A program made the translations under genes and the position numbers. From Chara braunii (Eukaryota; Streptophyta; Charophyceae; Charales; Characeae), in assembly GCA_003427395.1 (NCBI GenBank), contig BFEA01000011.1:4811603-4836695 (forward strand): DNA of 25,093 nucleotides, in the 5' to 3' direction. The notes beneath the pieces were generated by a model. The model had not been told where the DNA came from. It searched no databases and saw only the letters and a program-made list of their open reading frames with translations. How positions within the stretch are numbered: position 1 is the first letter of the stretch; every line of letters begins with the position of its first letter. Of the stretch, positions 1-10,203 are shown piece by piece.

Positions 1-230
1 CTTTCCTACTATGTCCAAACCACGAGAGGTGGTCTACCTTCTTTCTTATAGAAATTAAAGCTAAGTACGACCTACCTATACCCTCTTGCGCTTTTACCCC
101 CGAAACTTGCCGGAGGAGATCTCAGTTTCGACCTGGGACTCCACCCCCACTTTCCTGAAATCCTTGGCACACCCCTTTTTCGCACTTTCGGGGCCCCCCA
201 TCCCACTCCGATCAGGAAGTCGCGCTGGGC

Positions 231-1113
231 GTGAGGTTGGGCGTCACATCATGGCTATCATTGTGGAGGCGGTTCCGATCTGCTTGCTCCCTCTTCACAC
301 ATGATCTCACCCTCATGCTTCATGATGAACGCTACACACGAAACGTCCAAGAAATAGAACAATTTATGGACAACTTTTATAGGCTATCGCACATACTGGT
401 CAACTGGGGCAACAAAACGTTAGGATGGTGGATCCATTACCAGGCGGGAAGGCCTCCGGAAATCCCTAGGGTTCAATGGCTCCCCCAGCAGGCTCCGGTT
501 TTGTTTCTGGGAGTGCAAATGACTGCAGAGGGCAAGCCGCCATCAAACGACGGACGGTTAATTGAGCCGCCGTTGGAGAAGCTCAAGCAATGGAAAAACA
601 AACACACATCTCTACTTGGTTGGCCCTGGTCATTAATTACATTGTCCTAACCTCACTGTGTTACAAATCGGTAATTTGGTCCCTCTCCAAGAACTTGCTC
701 CGCTCCATGCAGCAACAGGTAGCCACATTTCTTTGGAGAGGGAACCATGAATATAAGCATGTTCTAGCAGAGTGGTATGGAATTCGCTCATTCAACCCAA
801 AGGAAAAGGGGGTTCGGGAATCATTGACCCGGCAACACCAATCATGGCCCTCTCTACTCAATGGGTCAAAAGCCTCATCTTCACACCACACCTAGCATCG
901 AGACTGGTGACCCTAGAGCAAATCAAGCGGTTGGCGCCACCCTTTCCATCAGGAATCAACTCATACAGATGGCTAGAAGGCAGGTACTACAGTAGCCCAT
1001 TTCGAGGCGAGCAACTCGGGCCGGCTATGAAGAGGGGAGGGCGGCTTGTGATACGCAACCTCACACCCCGCACAGCTTCGCTTACCCATGGGAACGCCGA
1101 TCAGAGTAATTAG
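231..1113 (+). pseudogene. L1-type LINE reverse transcriptase remnant (C-terminal part)
   Basis: The translation resembles the C-terminal half of the reverse transcriptase of plant and algal L1-type non-LTR retrotransposons, which copy element RNA at a nicked target site. In frame 3 (231-650), FTHDLTLML sits where the family has its FADD catalytic box, followed by NFYRLSHILVNWGNKT and a P..FLGVQ segment. Reading continues in frame 2 (about 610-800: IVLTSLCYKSVIWSLS, then FLWRGNHEYKHV) and then frame 1 (772-1113: PKGKGGSGIIDPA, then ALSTQWVKSL). The three pieces follow the family order, so at least two frameshifts split one ancestral frame. The first two residues after F in the catalytic box are changed. 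No endonuclease domain or 3' poly-A is seen. The element is truncated and dead; the upstream limit is uncertain. Confidence 0.75.
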
Positions 1114-2485
1114 GGCGCGGCCAAGGATTTTGGGCAGGGGTTGAACCGCCAGGGTGAAACTGGGGTTCTTGCCTCAAATCCAAGGTTTTGCTGAAAAAAC
1201 TGGCCGGCAGGGGCAAGCGCAAAATTGTAGAAATTGGAGTGCGGAAGAGCGGCAAGACATCAACAAAATTTCGCTCGGCAACTTAAGGACACTGGTCAAA
1301 CCCATCTTTACTAAAAAGATAATTGTAAAAATTTTAAAAATAAAAATAAATCTATTGCCTATTCTACGTTAGGTTAGGGGCCAAGGAGACGAGGGACACC
1401 TTAGGCATCCGAGTCTGGTCTGCAGACCCGTCTGATCGACTCGACTGGTTGTCATCCGGCGGGGGTGGGAGTCGTGGTACCGAGGTCCAGAAGTTCACTG
1501 GAAAAGCTCCCGCATTACATGAGAGATCTGGGAACCGGATGGACCCCTCATATCCCAACACCAACCTCCGCCAAGAACACGAGTTTAACACGAGTTTCCT
1601 AGCCGGCACCATTGGCAGTTAAATTGGGACTTCCACGTGGTGTGCGTAGCAGACTAGGGAAGCACCATTAAATTGGTATATGGCAAAACCAAAGACCGGG
1701 AGGCAACCAGTCGATCAAGACAAACCCCGCTCCCGCTATATGACATAATGGCACTCCTTCGACTAATTGTAGAAGTGAACCCGATCGGTCCGCAATAACA
1801 TCCTTCGCACATTCACATCGCAGTAAAGGTTGTCCCTGTTTGAGATCAGAAAGGAGGAAGGTCGCTATGGCAGATCGATGTGAGGTTCGAGCGCGGGCAG
1901 TTACTCGCGCTCACGTTCAAATAGGCAAACCTCGACTCCATACAAATCTAAACTTGGCAACCACAACACAGCCCCCTATTGAAATGCAAGCTAGCACTTA
2001 TGGTGACTCTACCCAAAATTGTCATGTTGATAAAATGATGATGGCCGGGAGGCAGAGAGATTGGGTGGGATGACTAACCCTTCACGCCTGATGTCCCTAG
2101 TCCCCCGAGCCTGTGCACCGATGAGCGGGGAAGTTGACACATGGTGCTTGCGCACAGGGAAGAAGGGAGGGGAAGGGTCAGCGACGATCTCATAGACGCA
2201 CTAAGCGTGGGGATCGCCAGTTAGTCAGGGAGAAGAGAGCATCAATACTCTCATACACTCATGCACTTAGGCAGACGTCCAAAACCCAATTAACCCAGAT
2301 GCACACCCATGCACGCAACAAGATGAGGACACCACAACGTCCTCAACACTCATATATCCATAGACGTGCTGACATCGAAGCATTCAACATCCATAGACAC
2401 TTGCAACCAAAGCCATGCACACGACTGAGTATCCACACTTAGTCTTTAACACACAAGACACCGGCCACATGCCTGAATTTGCCCT
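1114..2485. other. No recognisable gene; unassigned sequence
   Basis: Open stretches here are short (at most about 100 codons) and resemble no family I know. 1318-1350 is A-rich. 2240-2440 is rich in ACAC and CATCC-type words (for example 2275-2440) without a clean repeat unit. I see no RNA gene, terminal repeat or splice-bounded exon that I can defend. It may include the 3' trailing part of the LINE, but no poly-A tail marks its end. Confidence 0.5.
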
Positions 2486-2794
2486 GTGCGCCAGCGAAAA
2501 ACGAATCGGCATGAACTTCCACTGCGATATATTTTTTTTAAAGGGGAAAGATACTGCTGGTTTATGGCCACCCTATCAAAAACAGCATCATTGCAGTGGC
2601 AAATTGCGCACCGGTGTTTCCCCACAAACGACTGGCTGATTGATAGAACCCAACACGTATGTTATCGAAAACAGTAGAACACATAATGTTGCTGTGCCAG
2701 GGAGCAGTATGGGCATGGCGCTGGTGGGACCGGTTCTGGTGACAGCTGGGCACATAGGTGAAGTGGCCATTGGACTAGAAAGCCCTGCTACCCG

Positions 2795-3286
2795 GTGCCT
2801 GGCCACCAGAGCAGGTCAGTGCCTTCGAATATAACACGTTTGACATTGGACCAGGACAGTGCTCTGGGCGATGTGGTGGCGCTGCTGCTTCCTCGAGATG
2901 ATGGAGGGCGCAAGACTGGATGGCCCATAATTCACTACAATCATCATCATATAACGGATACAAACGGAGTTAATGACACAATGGGAGAAGGTCAAAGAAC
3001 ATCTCGCAACATTACACATGAAAAAAGAAATCAGGAAATCCATCAAACAATTATGCCTGGACTGGCTGGTTGGGAAACAGAGGGGCTGGATCGCAGAGGT
3101 AGTCTGAAAGGGGAGCTGCAGGATGACCAGGAGGAGACTGCATTTGCCACAAATTACTCCTTGGCCTTCTTGGAATGGGTACAGAGGGCAGGCTCGTTGC
3201 CCATGTGTCCCCTCTCTCATTTTTTTGATCCTTGTCCCCCGCATGGTCTCTCATTCAGCGATCTGAAATGGTACAGGGGAAGCTAA
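2795..3286 (+). other. Open frame of 163 codons, function unknown, coding status doubtful
   Basis: An open frame of 163 codons on the plus strand overlaps a 142-codon open frame on the minus strand (2816-3244). Neither translation shows a motif I recognise. The plus frame is hydrophilic, with TMGEGQRTSRNITHEKRNQE in the middle and no membrane segment. The minus frame is Cys- and hydrophobic-rich, as expected for the antisense of such a sequence. The block 2540-3290 has a more balanced base composition than the neighbouring DNA, which could mean an old coding insertion or simply an absence of stops. A GCAG|GTCAGT sequence at about 2812-2821 resembles a splice donor, but I cannot build a gene from it. 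Confidence 0.15.
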
Positions 3287-3436
3287 ATGGTACATAGACT
3301 GAAGGTTGCCAGCCTGAACAGTGCCCGACGCCCAGTAGAGGGGCGAAGAGGCACCTAAAACTCCTGCTATCTGAAGTCGGGTAATGGTCTCGGTGTCTAG
3401 ACGCTTTTGATGATGTATTGATCCTTGAAGATTCAT

Positions 3437-3480
3437 GGACACTGGACCTGGTTTCCAGCAGGTGCAGCTCCCCACCAATT
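3437..3480 (-). repeat. 44-bp dispersed repeat, inverted copy
   Basis: The reverse complement reads AATTGGTGGGGAGCTGCACC followed by TGCTGGAAACCAGGTCCAG, then TGTCC. It matches the direct copies at 3571-3614 and 4411-4454 at most positions. Together with the copy at 3571 it forms a diverged inverted pair around the T8-G13 tract at 3532-3554. The similarity to the region before 4411 extends upstream (AGCAGCACCCTCTAG versus AGCAGACACCTCTAG), so the repeat is longer than the core. Confidence 0.6.
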
Positions 3481-3531
3481 GACTGGCGCAACCGGGGATA
3501 GGTGGTACTAGAGGGTGCTGCTAGAATCACT

Positions 3532-3554
3532 CCTTTTTTTTGGGGGGGGGGGGG
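3532..3554 (+). repeat. T8-G13 homopolymer junction
   Basis: A run of T is followed directly by a run of G. It lies at the centre of the inverted pair of the 44-bp repeat. Similar T-run/G-run junctions occur at 11061-11074 and at the tips of the foldback arms (24209-24234). Homopolymer lengths in assemblies are often imprecise. Confidence 0.7.
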
Positions 3555-3570
3555 AACAAGGCTTTAGTCT

Positions 3571-3614
3571 ATTTGTGGGGAGCAACACGTGCTGGGAACC
3601 GGGCCCAGCGTCCC
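3571..3614 (+). repeat. 44-bp dispersed repeat, direct copy 1
   Basis: Carries the shared core GTGGGGAGCAACACGTGCTG, then a GGGCCCAGCGTCCC end. It corresponds position by position to 4411-4454 and to the reverse complement of 3437-3480. It lies just downstream of a T8-G13 homopolymer junction. No coding capacity was recognised. It could be a piece of an old LTR or a non-autonomous element. Confidence 0.6.
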
Positions 3615-4019
3615 ATATGGAAGTTTACATAGAAGTTTGAAAATTAAGATACCGGGGTCATTACCCGGCTTTGGCTCAGAAAAAAATGGAGCTTCTTAAG
3701 AAATGACTACGACAAACTTCGAAAATAAGTAGAACGACTCTGAAACCGCCCCCTCTTTACCTCACTTCGGCAAAACTTACTGCAGCAGAGCCACCATCTC
3801 CGCTGCTGCTATACCCTATTCCCATCATACCAGCTAGCCCCCTCACTAGTAGCACGCGTGATATCCCACCATCTCCTTCTCCCACTCACCTCGTTCTCTT
3901 TTTGAGATACCTAAGAACACTAACAGTAATTCGAGAGTCATGGGAATAGACAGCGGAGGTCCTACAAATGCTCCGAAAACCTCGAAATCCCTAACAAACC
4001 CTTCCAAAGTTTTCCAAAA

Positions 4020-5120
4020 CTGTCTTACTTCCTGCCGAGCTCTTCCAGGCCTCACACCCCCACATCCTGCTGGGTTACAGGGCAACACAACTCACCCTAG
4101 CTCCGACCAGCGTCGTCCTGGCAGCAACCCTTGGTTGTCCCGTGGAATGCCCACCCAAAGCATCCCCAGATCTCTCTACCAGGCCTTACGCTCCTGCATC
4201 TGCAGGTTACAAGGCAACACCCCAGCAACGCCCAACGTCGTTCTAACATCGAACAGCTGCAGATCACTAAGTATAACAGGCGTCGAAACCACCTAGGACG
4301 AGTTGATAGGAATCCCAAAGTCCTAAAAACTTTTTTTTTTAAATCCCAAGTGAATGTTAGGGGTGCTGGTAAGAGCAGACACCTCTAGCACCCCCGGGGA
4401 GTCTCCATCTATTGGTGGGGAGCAGCACCTGCTAGAAAGCCGGTCCAGTGTCCCTTTTTACAATAATAACATAAGATTATGAACAATCGGAAATGGTACT
4501 GTGAGAATCAGCACCTCTTCATCCATTGCTGGACGCCAGATCTAATACTGCCATCTAGTCTTGATTCTCTAAAGAGAACATGAAGATCCTTCCTTCTCCG
4601 AGGACATAGCCTGAGGTTTTCAGTTTTCATCATACCCAAACCAAGATCTCGGGACCATAGCCGATAATGGAGTGGGAAAGGGGTCTCAGGACCACCAAAC
4701 GACCAACTTCTTTTTTTTTAAGCTTAGAAAATTATGAGAGCTGGGGGTTGAATGAAACTGCCTACTATCCTGAACTCCCCCCCTCAAGTTGAACAAACGG
4801 AACGTCGGTCCAGGCTTTCAGTCATCGTACCAGAACTCACTTGATCTCATACCCCCTTCTGCAAGGGTAACAGGGCACCACAACCCTTCCCAGTACCGAC
4901 CGACCTAGTTCTGATGGACAGGAAGTGCCTTCCTCCCTCACCAATTCCCTTAGCGGCAAACCCCTAAACAGGTTACAGGGTCAATACCCCGGCGCCGGCT
5001 ACGTCGGACAGTCTGGTTATGCCTTCCACCCTTGGCATAACTCCACAGGCCTCAAGCTCCCCCTAGGTCACAGAGCAAAAACTCTCGCACCGGCCTGTGT
5101 CGTCCCAACATCGTCCTTCT
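4020..5120 (+). repeat. Diverged repeat mosaic anchored on GGTTACAGGGCAACA
   Basis: Five related anchors occur at 4073-4087, 4205-4219, 4865-4880, 4971-4985 and 5066-5080. Most are preceded by an (C)AGGCCT-type word (4047, 4182, 5046; AGGCTT near 4812) and a C-rich stretch. Several are followed by a CGACCAACGTCGT-like stretch (near 4110, 4230, 5100). Spacing is irregular (about 95 to 660 bp) because other repeats interrupt the series. The open frames over this interval (for example 3940-4296 on plus) follow the repeat, not a gene. Confidence 0.5.
4411..4454 (+). repeat. 44-bp dispersed repeat, direct copy 2
   Basis: Core GTGGGGAGCAGCACCTGCTA followed by GAAAGCCGGTCCAGTGTCCC. This is the closest relative of the inverted copy at 3437-3480, with about 38 of 43 positions matching by eye. 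It sits inside the GGTTACAGGG repeat mosaic, between the second and third copies of that unit. Confidence 0.6.
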
Positions 5121-6606
5121 AACCTACTTACCTTAACAAACAACCTTCCTCTGTTAAAGCTCCCTTACTACCATCCAGCCTCCAATTCTAGCTTCCCCTC
5201 CTTTCCCACTTTTTTTTTTTTGAAATAACAGGACCGCCCGGGACTCTATAACGCATATAGGCTCACTGTGTGGCCATCGAAGTTAATCCTTCCCTCAAAA
5301 AGCAGGATCCTCACACCCTGCTATAAGCAGCCACCCCCTTGCCTTCTCTACCCTACCTCCAGTACTGATCCGGCCCTAAATCAGTCTGGCCCAGGAAAAG
5401 ACAATCCCTCAATACCACCTCCCCCTTCAAAGAATAACACCTCCCACCTTGTGAAACCCTCACGGGAAGGGGCTTCAACCCTAAGGGAGAACCCCACAGA
5501 TACACAAAGCAAGCTGCACCCCAGACAAACTTTGAAACACCATTAACAGAAAGAGCCAATCTGAATAAGAGTTTACCACAACATTAATCAAGACCAGGAG
5601 GTTGAGATTTGCAGACATAGATTTTTTCGAATAGAAAAAAAATACTTTGGACGCATACTTTTTGAAAATTGAAAATCAGAAACGAAACCTTGGAAATCTC
5701 TCTGAAACATCTGTTGGAAATTAAAATTTAAAGACGAGATTTCATAAATCTATCTAAGATGTTCAATATTGGACTCACGAATATCTAAAATCAAGATAAT
5801 AATTTGATCGTAGTTAAGGTCATTGTTAAAGGAAGCAACCATGTGGCAAAGAACATACTCTTGAATAGGAACTTCACAAAAAAATCACTGCGAGCGATAT
5901 CAAGAAAACGAAATACTATCGAAGTACTCTCATAAAAAGATATCATCAAAAACATGTTCATCATCAAGCGAATTTAAGTACAAGATCATACCAGTCAGTC
6001 GGACTAGAGAAAAGGGACAATAAAAAATCATGAGATGATCTCGCAAGTTATTATCAGTGGAAAATCAAACGGATTAAAAAGTTTGGTTACGAGGATATTA
6101 ATACATTTCAAATTATAAGACAGCTCAACCACGCACGGGTTAAATTCCAAATCAACAAAACAGCCTCATGTCGCTTCTTCCTCAACCCACCACTTACCTC
6201 CCACCCCTCAAACCCTACCCCTGCACCTTTGGGGAAGGAAAGACTCTCCTCCTCCCTCTGCTAGCTTCTAGGCTCAAGGCAAAACTAACACCAAAGACAT
6301 AAACAACCATTTTCAATTCCCACCGGAAATCGAAAACAGTGTGGCATGTTGGTGAGTCGCCACAGGGGGTTCAAAAACACCCTAGCTATACAATTGTTAT
6401 ATGGTTGAGGAAGAGGGAAGGGTTTCGCCCACTTCGTTGCCTCATCCACACAACCGTAGCTTACTTAGGTAGGCTTACCTTCTGGGCAATAGATTAGGCG
6501 GATAAAAGTCAAGCAGATCGTTAGACTCAATCCTCATGGAGGCAAAAGACCTTAGGCCAGCCATCGATATGGATCGCAGCTAGAGAAAAAAACGAAGACC
6601 GATGAT
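5121..6606. other. AT-rich unassigned stretch
   Basis: No recognised gene. 5560-6130 is strongly A-rich on the plus strand. On the minus strand, 5590-5870 gives about 95 codons with a single stop (including a FNNDLNYDQIIILILDIRES segment) that looks somewhat protein-like, but I recognise no family and the flanking frames are full of stops. 6170-6300 is C-rich and pyrimidine-rich. Poly-T or poly-A tracts occur at 5211-5221 and 5633-5641. Confidence 0.35.
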
Positions 6607-6710
6607 TCGCAGCAGCAACCTTCCCTCCTCATGTACTTCTGATTGCATGATCCCTGACTCGCAGCAACAACCTTCCCTCCTCGTATGCTTCTGATTGCAC
6701 GATCCCTGAA
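6607..6710 (+). repeat. 52-bp tandem duplication
   Basis: Two head-to-tail units, 6607-6658 and 6659-6710, each begin TCGCAGCA, continue with ACCTTCCCTCCTC and end GATTGCAYGATCCCTGA. They differ at a handful of positions (for example CATGTACTT versus CGTATGCTT). The minus-strand open frame over this interval simply reads the duplication. Confidence 0.85.
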
Positions 6711-8783
6711 GAGCGCCCAAAACGATGAATGAAAATTCACTCAACAATTTTTCGTTGATCCGCCTTCCAAAGTGTGGCTAGAATAACTCCCTCTAGTACA
6801 ACAAAACTGTTTTTGTGTTTTTTTTTTTTTCTAAATAAAGAACCGAACACGGGTGTGCTGACACACACTGACTCGATGTGAACACAGTACTGAGAGCATA
6901 CTCACAGTAGGACTTTCCTAGATGTGTATCAAACGCTAATTACAGTGAGAGCTTGATGAATCAGGCCGCAATTACATCCTACGTTCAACGAGAGATTGTG
7001 TGCATTTCTCGCACGCATTCAACTGCCTACAGTCTTCACCTGAATGTAATGGCTGGTCATTATAGTTGTATTCAAGGAACTTGCAGTGCAACAAACCCTT
7101 TTTTTTTATTCTTTTTTTTTTATGGTGGCGAGATCACGACAGCTATTTCGTGAGCTTAAGGTATCTCACATGAACTCTCAAGGCTCCACTCTATATTCGC
7201 CTATTGGTCCTCGGTCTACTCAACATTCTACATGAATTGTGTCTGTCTTCTGGACCAGATTCGTTTGGAACGGTGCAACATTTTGAATGTATCACAGCTA
7301 TTATCTATTCGAGATGCATACGGATCGTTGTATAGTGGAGTCGGGCCCATGATTGTCTATATATTTTCAAATATTTTCATGCTTTGATCTTCTTCTCCTG
7401 GTTCTCCTCGTCGTCTCGTCATTCTTTGTTGTCTCAATCTGTTATTAACATGGAGTGAAACCTTTTTTTTCTTCTTCTTTTTTAAGTCCAACCTCGGTCT
7501 GGTAGAGGGGGTGATGTGAGCATATGAGTGCAATCTTCAGATATCTCCAGGTTCCATCCTAATCCATAACCTCGTTGCCACCAAGAAGCTACGGTGACCT
7601 TCCCTCCCAATCCCGACCACACTAACACCAGTGCCCCACTTTGTGACATTCTGATACCACACAGGCCCCAGTTAGGACCCGGTTCCGTAGATAGGCTTAG
7701 TTTAGGCCTAGGGTCGGGGGTCACATTGGTTCAGACCGTAGGTCGGCCCAGAGGCCGAGTAGGCCAACGGTCACAAGGGCCAGACCGGTACCAGTCCAAC
7801 ACCAGGACCTACCGGCGGTGCAGTTTTGACGGCAACCAAGTTTAGGAGCCACTTTTCAGATTTCGGATCGGATCTGAACCGTTGAGCTGAGCAACAGTCC
7901 AGACCTGAAGGTACCAACAACCTGAAGGCCGGCCCAGCGCTATATCAGCCGGGCACCAGCCTCAGTAGGCAGGTTAGTATAGGATAACATTTTGGCGTTA
8001 GAATAGCGAAGCAACAAGGAGGATTAGTGCAGCCGCGATTAGCGCCAGATCTCCGGCACAGCCCGCGGCCCAACGCCCAGCGCTGCATCACCAACCTCGG
8101 CCTCAGCGGACATCGGCAGAGACAGCGCGGTCAATCAGGTATCAGGGAGAAAGGCTTCGCCTTTCTTTCCTCTTCCTTCTCTCCTCCTCCGCCCTCTTTC
8201 TCCTCCTGCCCTCTAAGTCTAAGTCTACTTATTGGGTTACTCCTACTGGACTACTACGAGTATGCAGGATGATTACGAGTTCTTATGATATCAGAGATAA
8301 CAACATTAAGACTTTCGGTTGAGGACTACTTTTGGGATCTGACTTCGTCTACCTCTGGAGATGTATCTTGGCATTGAGAGATCGATATCTGGGATACTGT
8401 GAGACTCTGGGTTCATGACATTTCGGATTTTCGCTACTTATAACATTTCGAGATACTATTTTTGGAGACATTGAGTTGACGTCATCTTCCCTCTCCTCCT
8501 CCCTTCGTCTCTCCTCCCCTCCATTCATCTTTGTATGAGATCAGACCCTGGCCCCTTCTTCCATGTCCAAGGCCAGGGCTTCCACACCACCGATGCATGT
8601 TTGTGAGGGATTCGTTGCAGTATGAGTCAGGTTTGAGTCAATCCATGTGGATCAAGTTTTCCGCTGTAATTGTATTCACTCTGTATTATCTGGTCGGTTC
8701 TGGGAATTTGCGCTATACTTATGTCTGTGTTCACGAGTATGCAACAGTTTGGTATTGAAGCAGACCAGCATTGGATGACTCAT
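6711..8783. other. Unassigned stretch with poly-T tracts; no gene recognised
   Basis: Poly-T tracts lie at 6819-6830, 7099-7121 and 7462-7481. 7590-7960 is rich in GGCC, ACCGG and GGTC words and is GC-richer than its surroundings. 8160-8215 is a pyrimidine tract of TCCTCC type. 8270-8480 has loose repetition of GAGATATT and GGGATCTG-like words. Open frames of up to 83 codons show no known motif. No RNA gene was seen. Confidence 0.4.
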
Positions 8784-8846
8784 CATCAATCGATCGATTG
8801 ATGGATCAAGTTGCTTAACTAGCGCTTGATCAACCAATTGGTTGAT
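8784..8846. repeat. Cluster of perfect palindromes
   Basis: 8784-8803 (CATCAATCGATCGATTGATG) is a perfect 20-bp palindrome. 8829-8846 (ATCAACCAATTGGTTGAT) is a perfect 18-bp palindrome. Between them, GATCAAG at 8804-8810 is inverted as CTTGATC at 8825-8831. All are built from the GATT/AATC word that expands next door, so they may have arisen by inverted duplication of a short tetranucleotide tract. Confidence 0.8.
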
Positions 8847-8901
8847 TAATTGATTGATTAATTGATTGATTGGTTGATTGATTGATTGATTGATTGATTG
8901 A
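8843..8901 (+). repeat. GATT microsatellite
   Basis: The plus strand is a run of GATT units, some changed to AATT or GGTT, ending in six consecutive clean units before TTTCAC. It abuts the palindrome at 8829-8846. Confidence 0.9.
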
Positions 8902-9425
8902 TTTCACATGTACTTTGTTATCATTATTCGGAAGTTGCAAAAAAAAAAAAAAGTTTTCTTCTTTTCGTTGTTGATCAAGTCAGTTTTCGACCTATTTTTT
9001 AGGTTTCGGCCATCTCCGAATTTGCGTAATCAGGGTAATTCGCGAAAACGCGATTAAACTTAATTAGCGCAGATTAGGGTTAGGACTTACCTAAATCTAG
9101 ATCTAACGACCTATTTCTCCAATGGATAGTAGCGCCAGCTAGGCACTAAGCCTAATTAGGTCAGATCGGGCCTGAGCACGATGGCATGACCACATTCAAA
9201 CTTCAACTTCACAGAACTCTCACTATTTGTCAATTGCATCGTTTTGCGATCAAAGTTTGAATCCTTGCAGCAAATTGTATATCTTCCAACTACCATTAAT
9301 CTGATAGTTACCTCATGACCTCGAAATGATGCTGAAATCTCCCGATTAAATTCCATGAATTATTTAACTAAATATTATCATTTAAACTTTATTCAATTTT
9401 ATTTTTGTAAACTTAAAAGTATTCT
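8902..9425. other. AT-rich stretch without a recognised gene
   Basis: A 12-base A run is at 8940-8952. A minus-strand open frame at 9156-9356 (66 codons) has no recognised motif. 9360-9425 is almost entirely A and T. Single TTAGGG words near 9075 are isolated and do not form a telomere-like array. Confidence 0.35.
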
Positions 9426-9467
9426 TTAATTAAATATTTATTTTTTGCCAAATTTAGGGTTGCCGGC

Positions 9468-9538
9468 GTTCGGGATGGGCCGAAAGCCCGAACGTACGGG
9501 ACCCCTTCAAAAGGCGTTCGGCCGTTCGAGCCGAACGC
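9468..9538. repeat. Two GC-rich hairpins with CGAAC/GTTCG arms
   Basis: GTTCGGG at 9468-9474 pairs with CCCGAAC at 9487-9493. GCGTTCGG at 9514-9521 pairs with CCGAACGC at 9531-9538. They are a GC-rich island inside AT-rich DNA and use the same words as the hairpins at 10161-10203. Confidence 0.8.
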
Positions 9539-9740
9539 GGACCAAAAAAAAAAAAAAAAAAAAAACACAAAAAGTTTTTAAGAAATTTCGGAAACAAAAT
9601 ATGTTATTGAGAAAAATAAACTAAACAAGATTTGCCTGGGCACTACATCCAAATTCTTTACCAAATTTGAATTAAAAATCAAATACAGAAAATAAACACT
9701 ACGATAAAAATAAGAAAAAATAAAAAGAGAATTAAAATAA

Positions 9741-10105
9741 GTGAGTGTGCCAACACCTTTTCGACACTGCCATCTTTGCCGATTTTTAATTGATTTTTTG
9801 CATTGACAAATGCCCTGAAAATTTACAGATATGTAGTTTACATAATCAATAACTCATTAATTTTTTTTCAAAAACAAATAAAATTTTTTAAGCCCCGAAA
9901 TAAAGTGAAAACAAAAAGTTAAAAGTGACAAAAAAAAAAAAATAGTGAGTGGGCGAGCACGTTTTTACACCCCCATCTTTGACAATTTTTTATGTTTTTT
10001 TAGCTTAGCAGAATGGCTTCAAAATTTATAGGCGTGTAGGTTACATCATAGAAAACGGACAAAAAAAATTCAAAAAAAAAAACTTATTTGTAGGCCCCCA
10101 AAAAA
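9741..10105 (+). repeat. Diverged ~204-bp tandem duplication
   Basis: The unit at 9741-9905 and the unit at 9945-10105 share an ordered series of words: GTGAGTG, CCATCTTTG, a T-rich run, AAAATTTA followed by RTGTAGKTTACATMAT, a CAAAAAA tract and finally AAGCCCC/AGGCCCCC. Identity is modest. A possible third, weaker copy of the middle part lies near 9635-9690. The duplication lies inside the candidate element 9426-10245. Confidence 0.55.
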
Positions 10106-10161
10106 AATTTGACGAGGGCCAAACCTGGAGGTGTTCGTCCCCTGAACGAGACCCTGAACGC

Positions 10162-10203
10162 CCGAACGTTCGGGGGCCAGCCCGGGGGCCCCCGAACGTT
10201 CGG
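10162..10203. repeat. Perfect inverted repeat, 17-bp arms, 8-nt spacer
   Basis: CCGAACGTTCGGGGGCC at 10162-10178 is repeated as its exact reverse complement at 10187-10203, separated by AGCCCGGG. Each arm itself contains the palindrome CCGAACGTTCGG. The sequence could extrude as a cruciform, or fold as a GC-rich hairpin if transcribed. Confidence 0.9.

Noticed and set aside
9070-9085. Plant telomere-like TTAGGG words
   Set aside because: Only isolated single words occur, with no tandem array.
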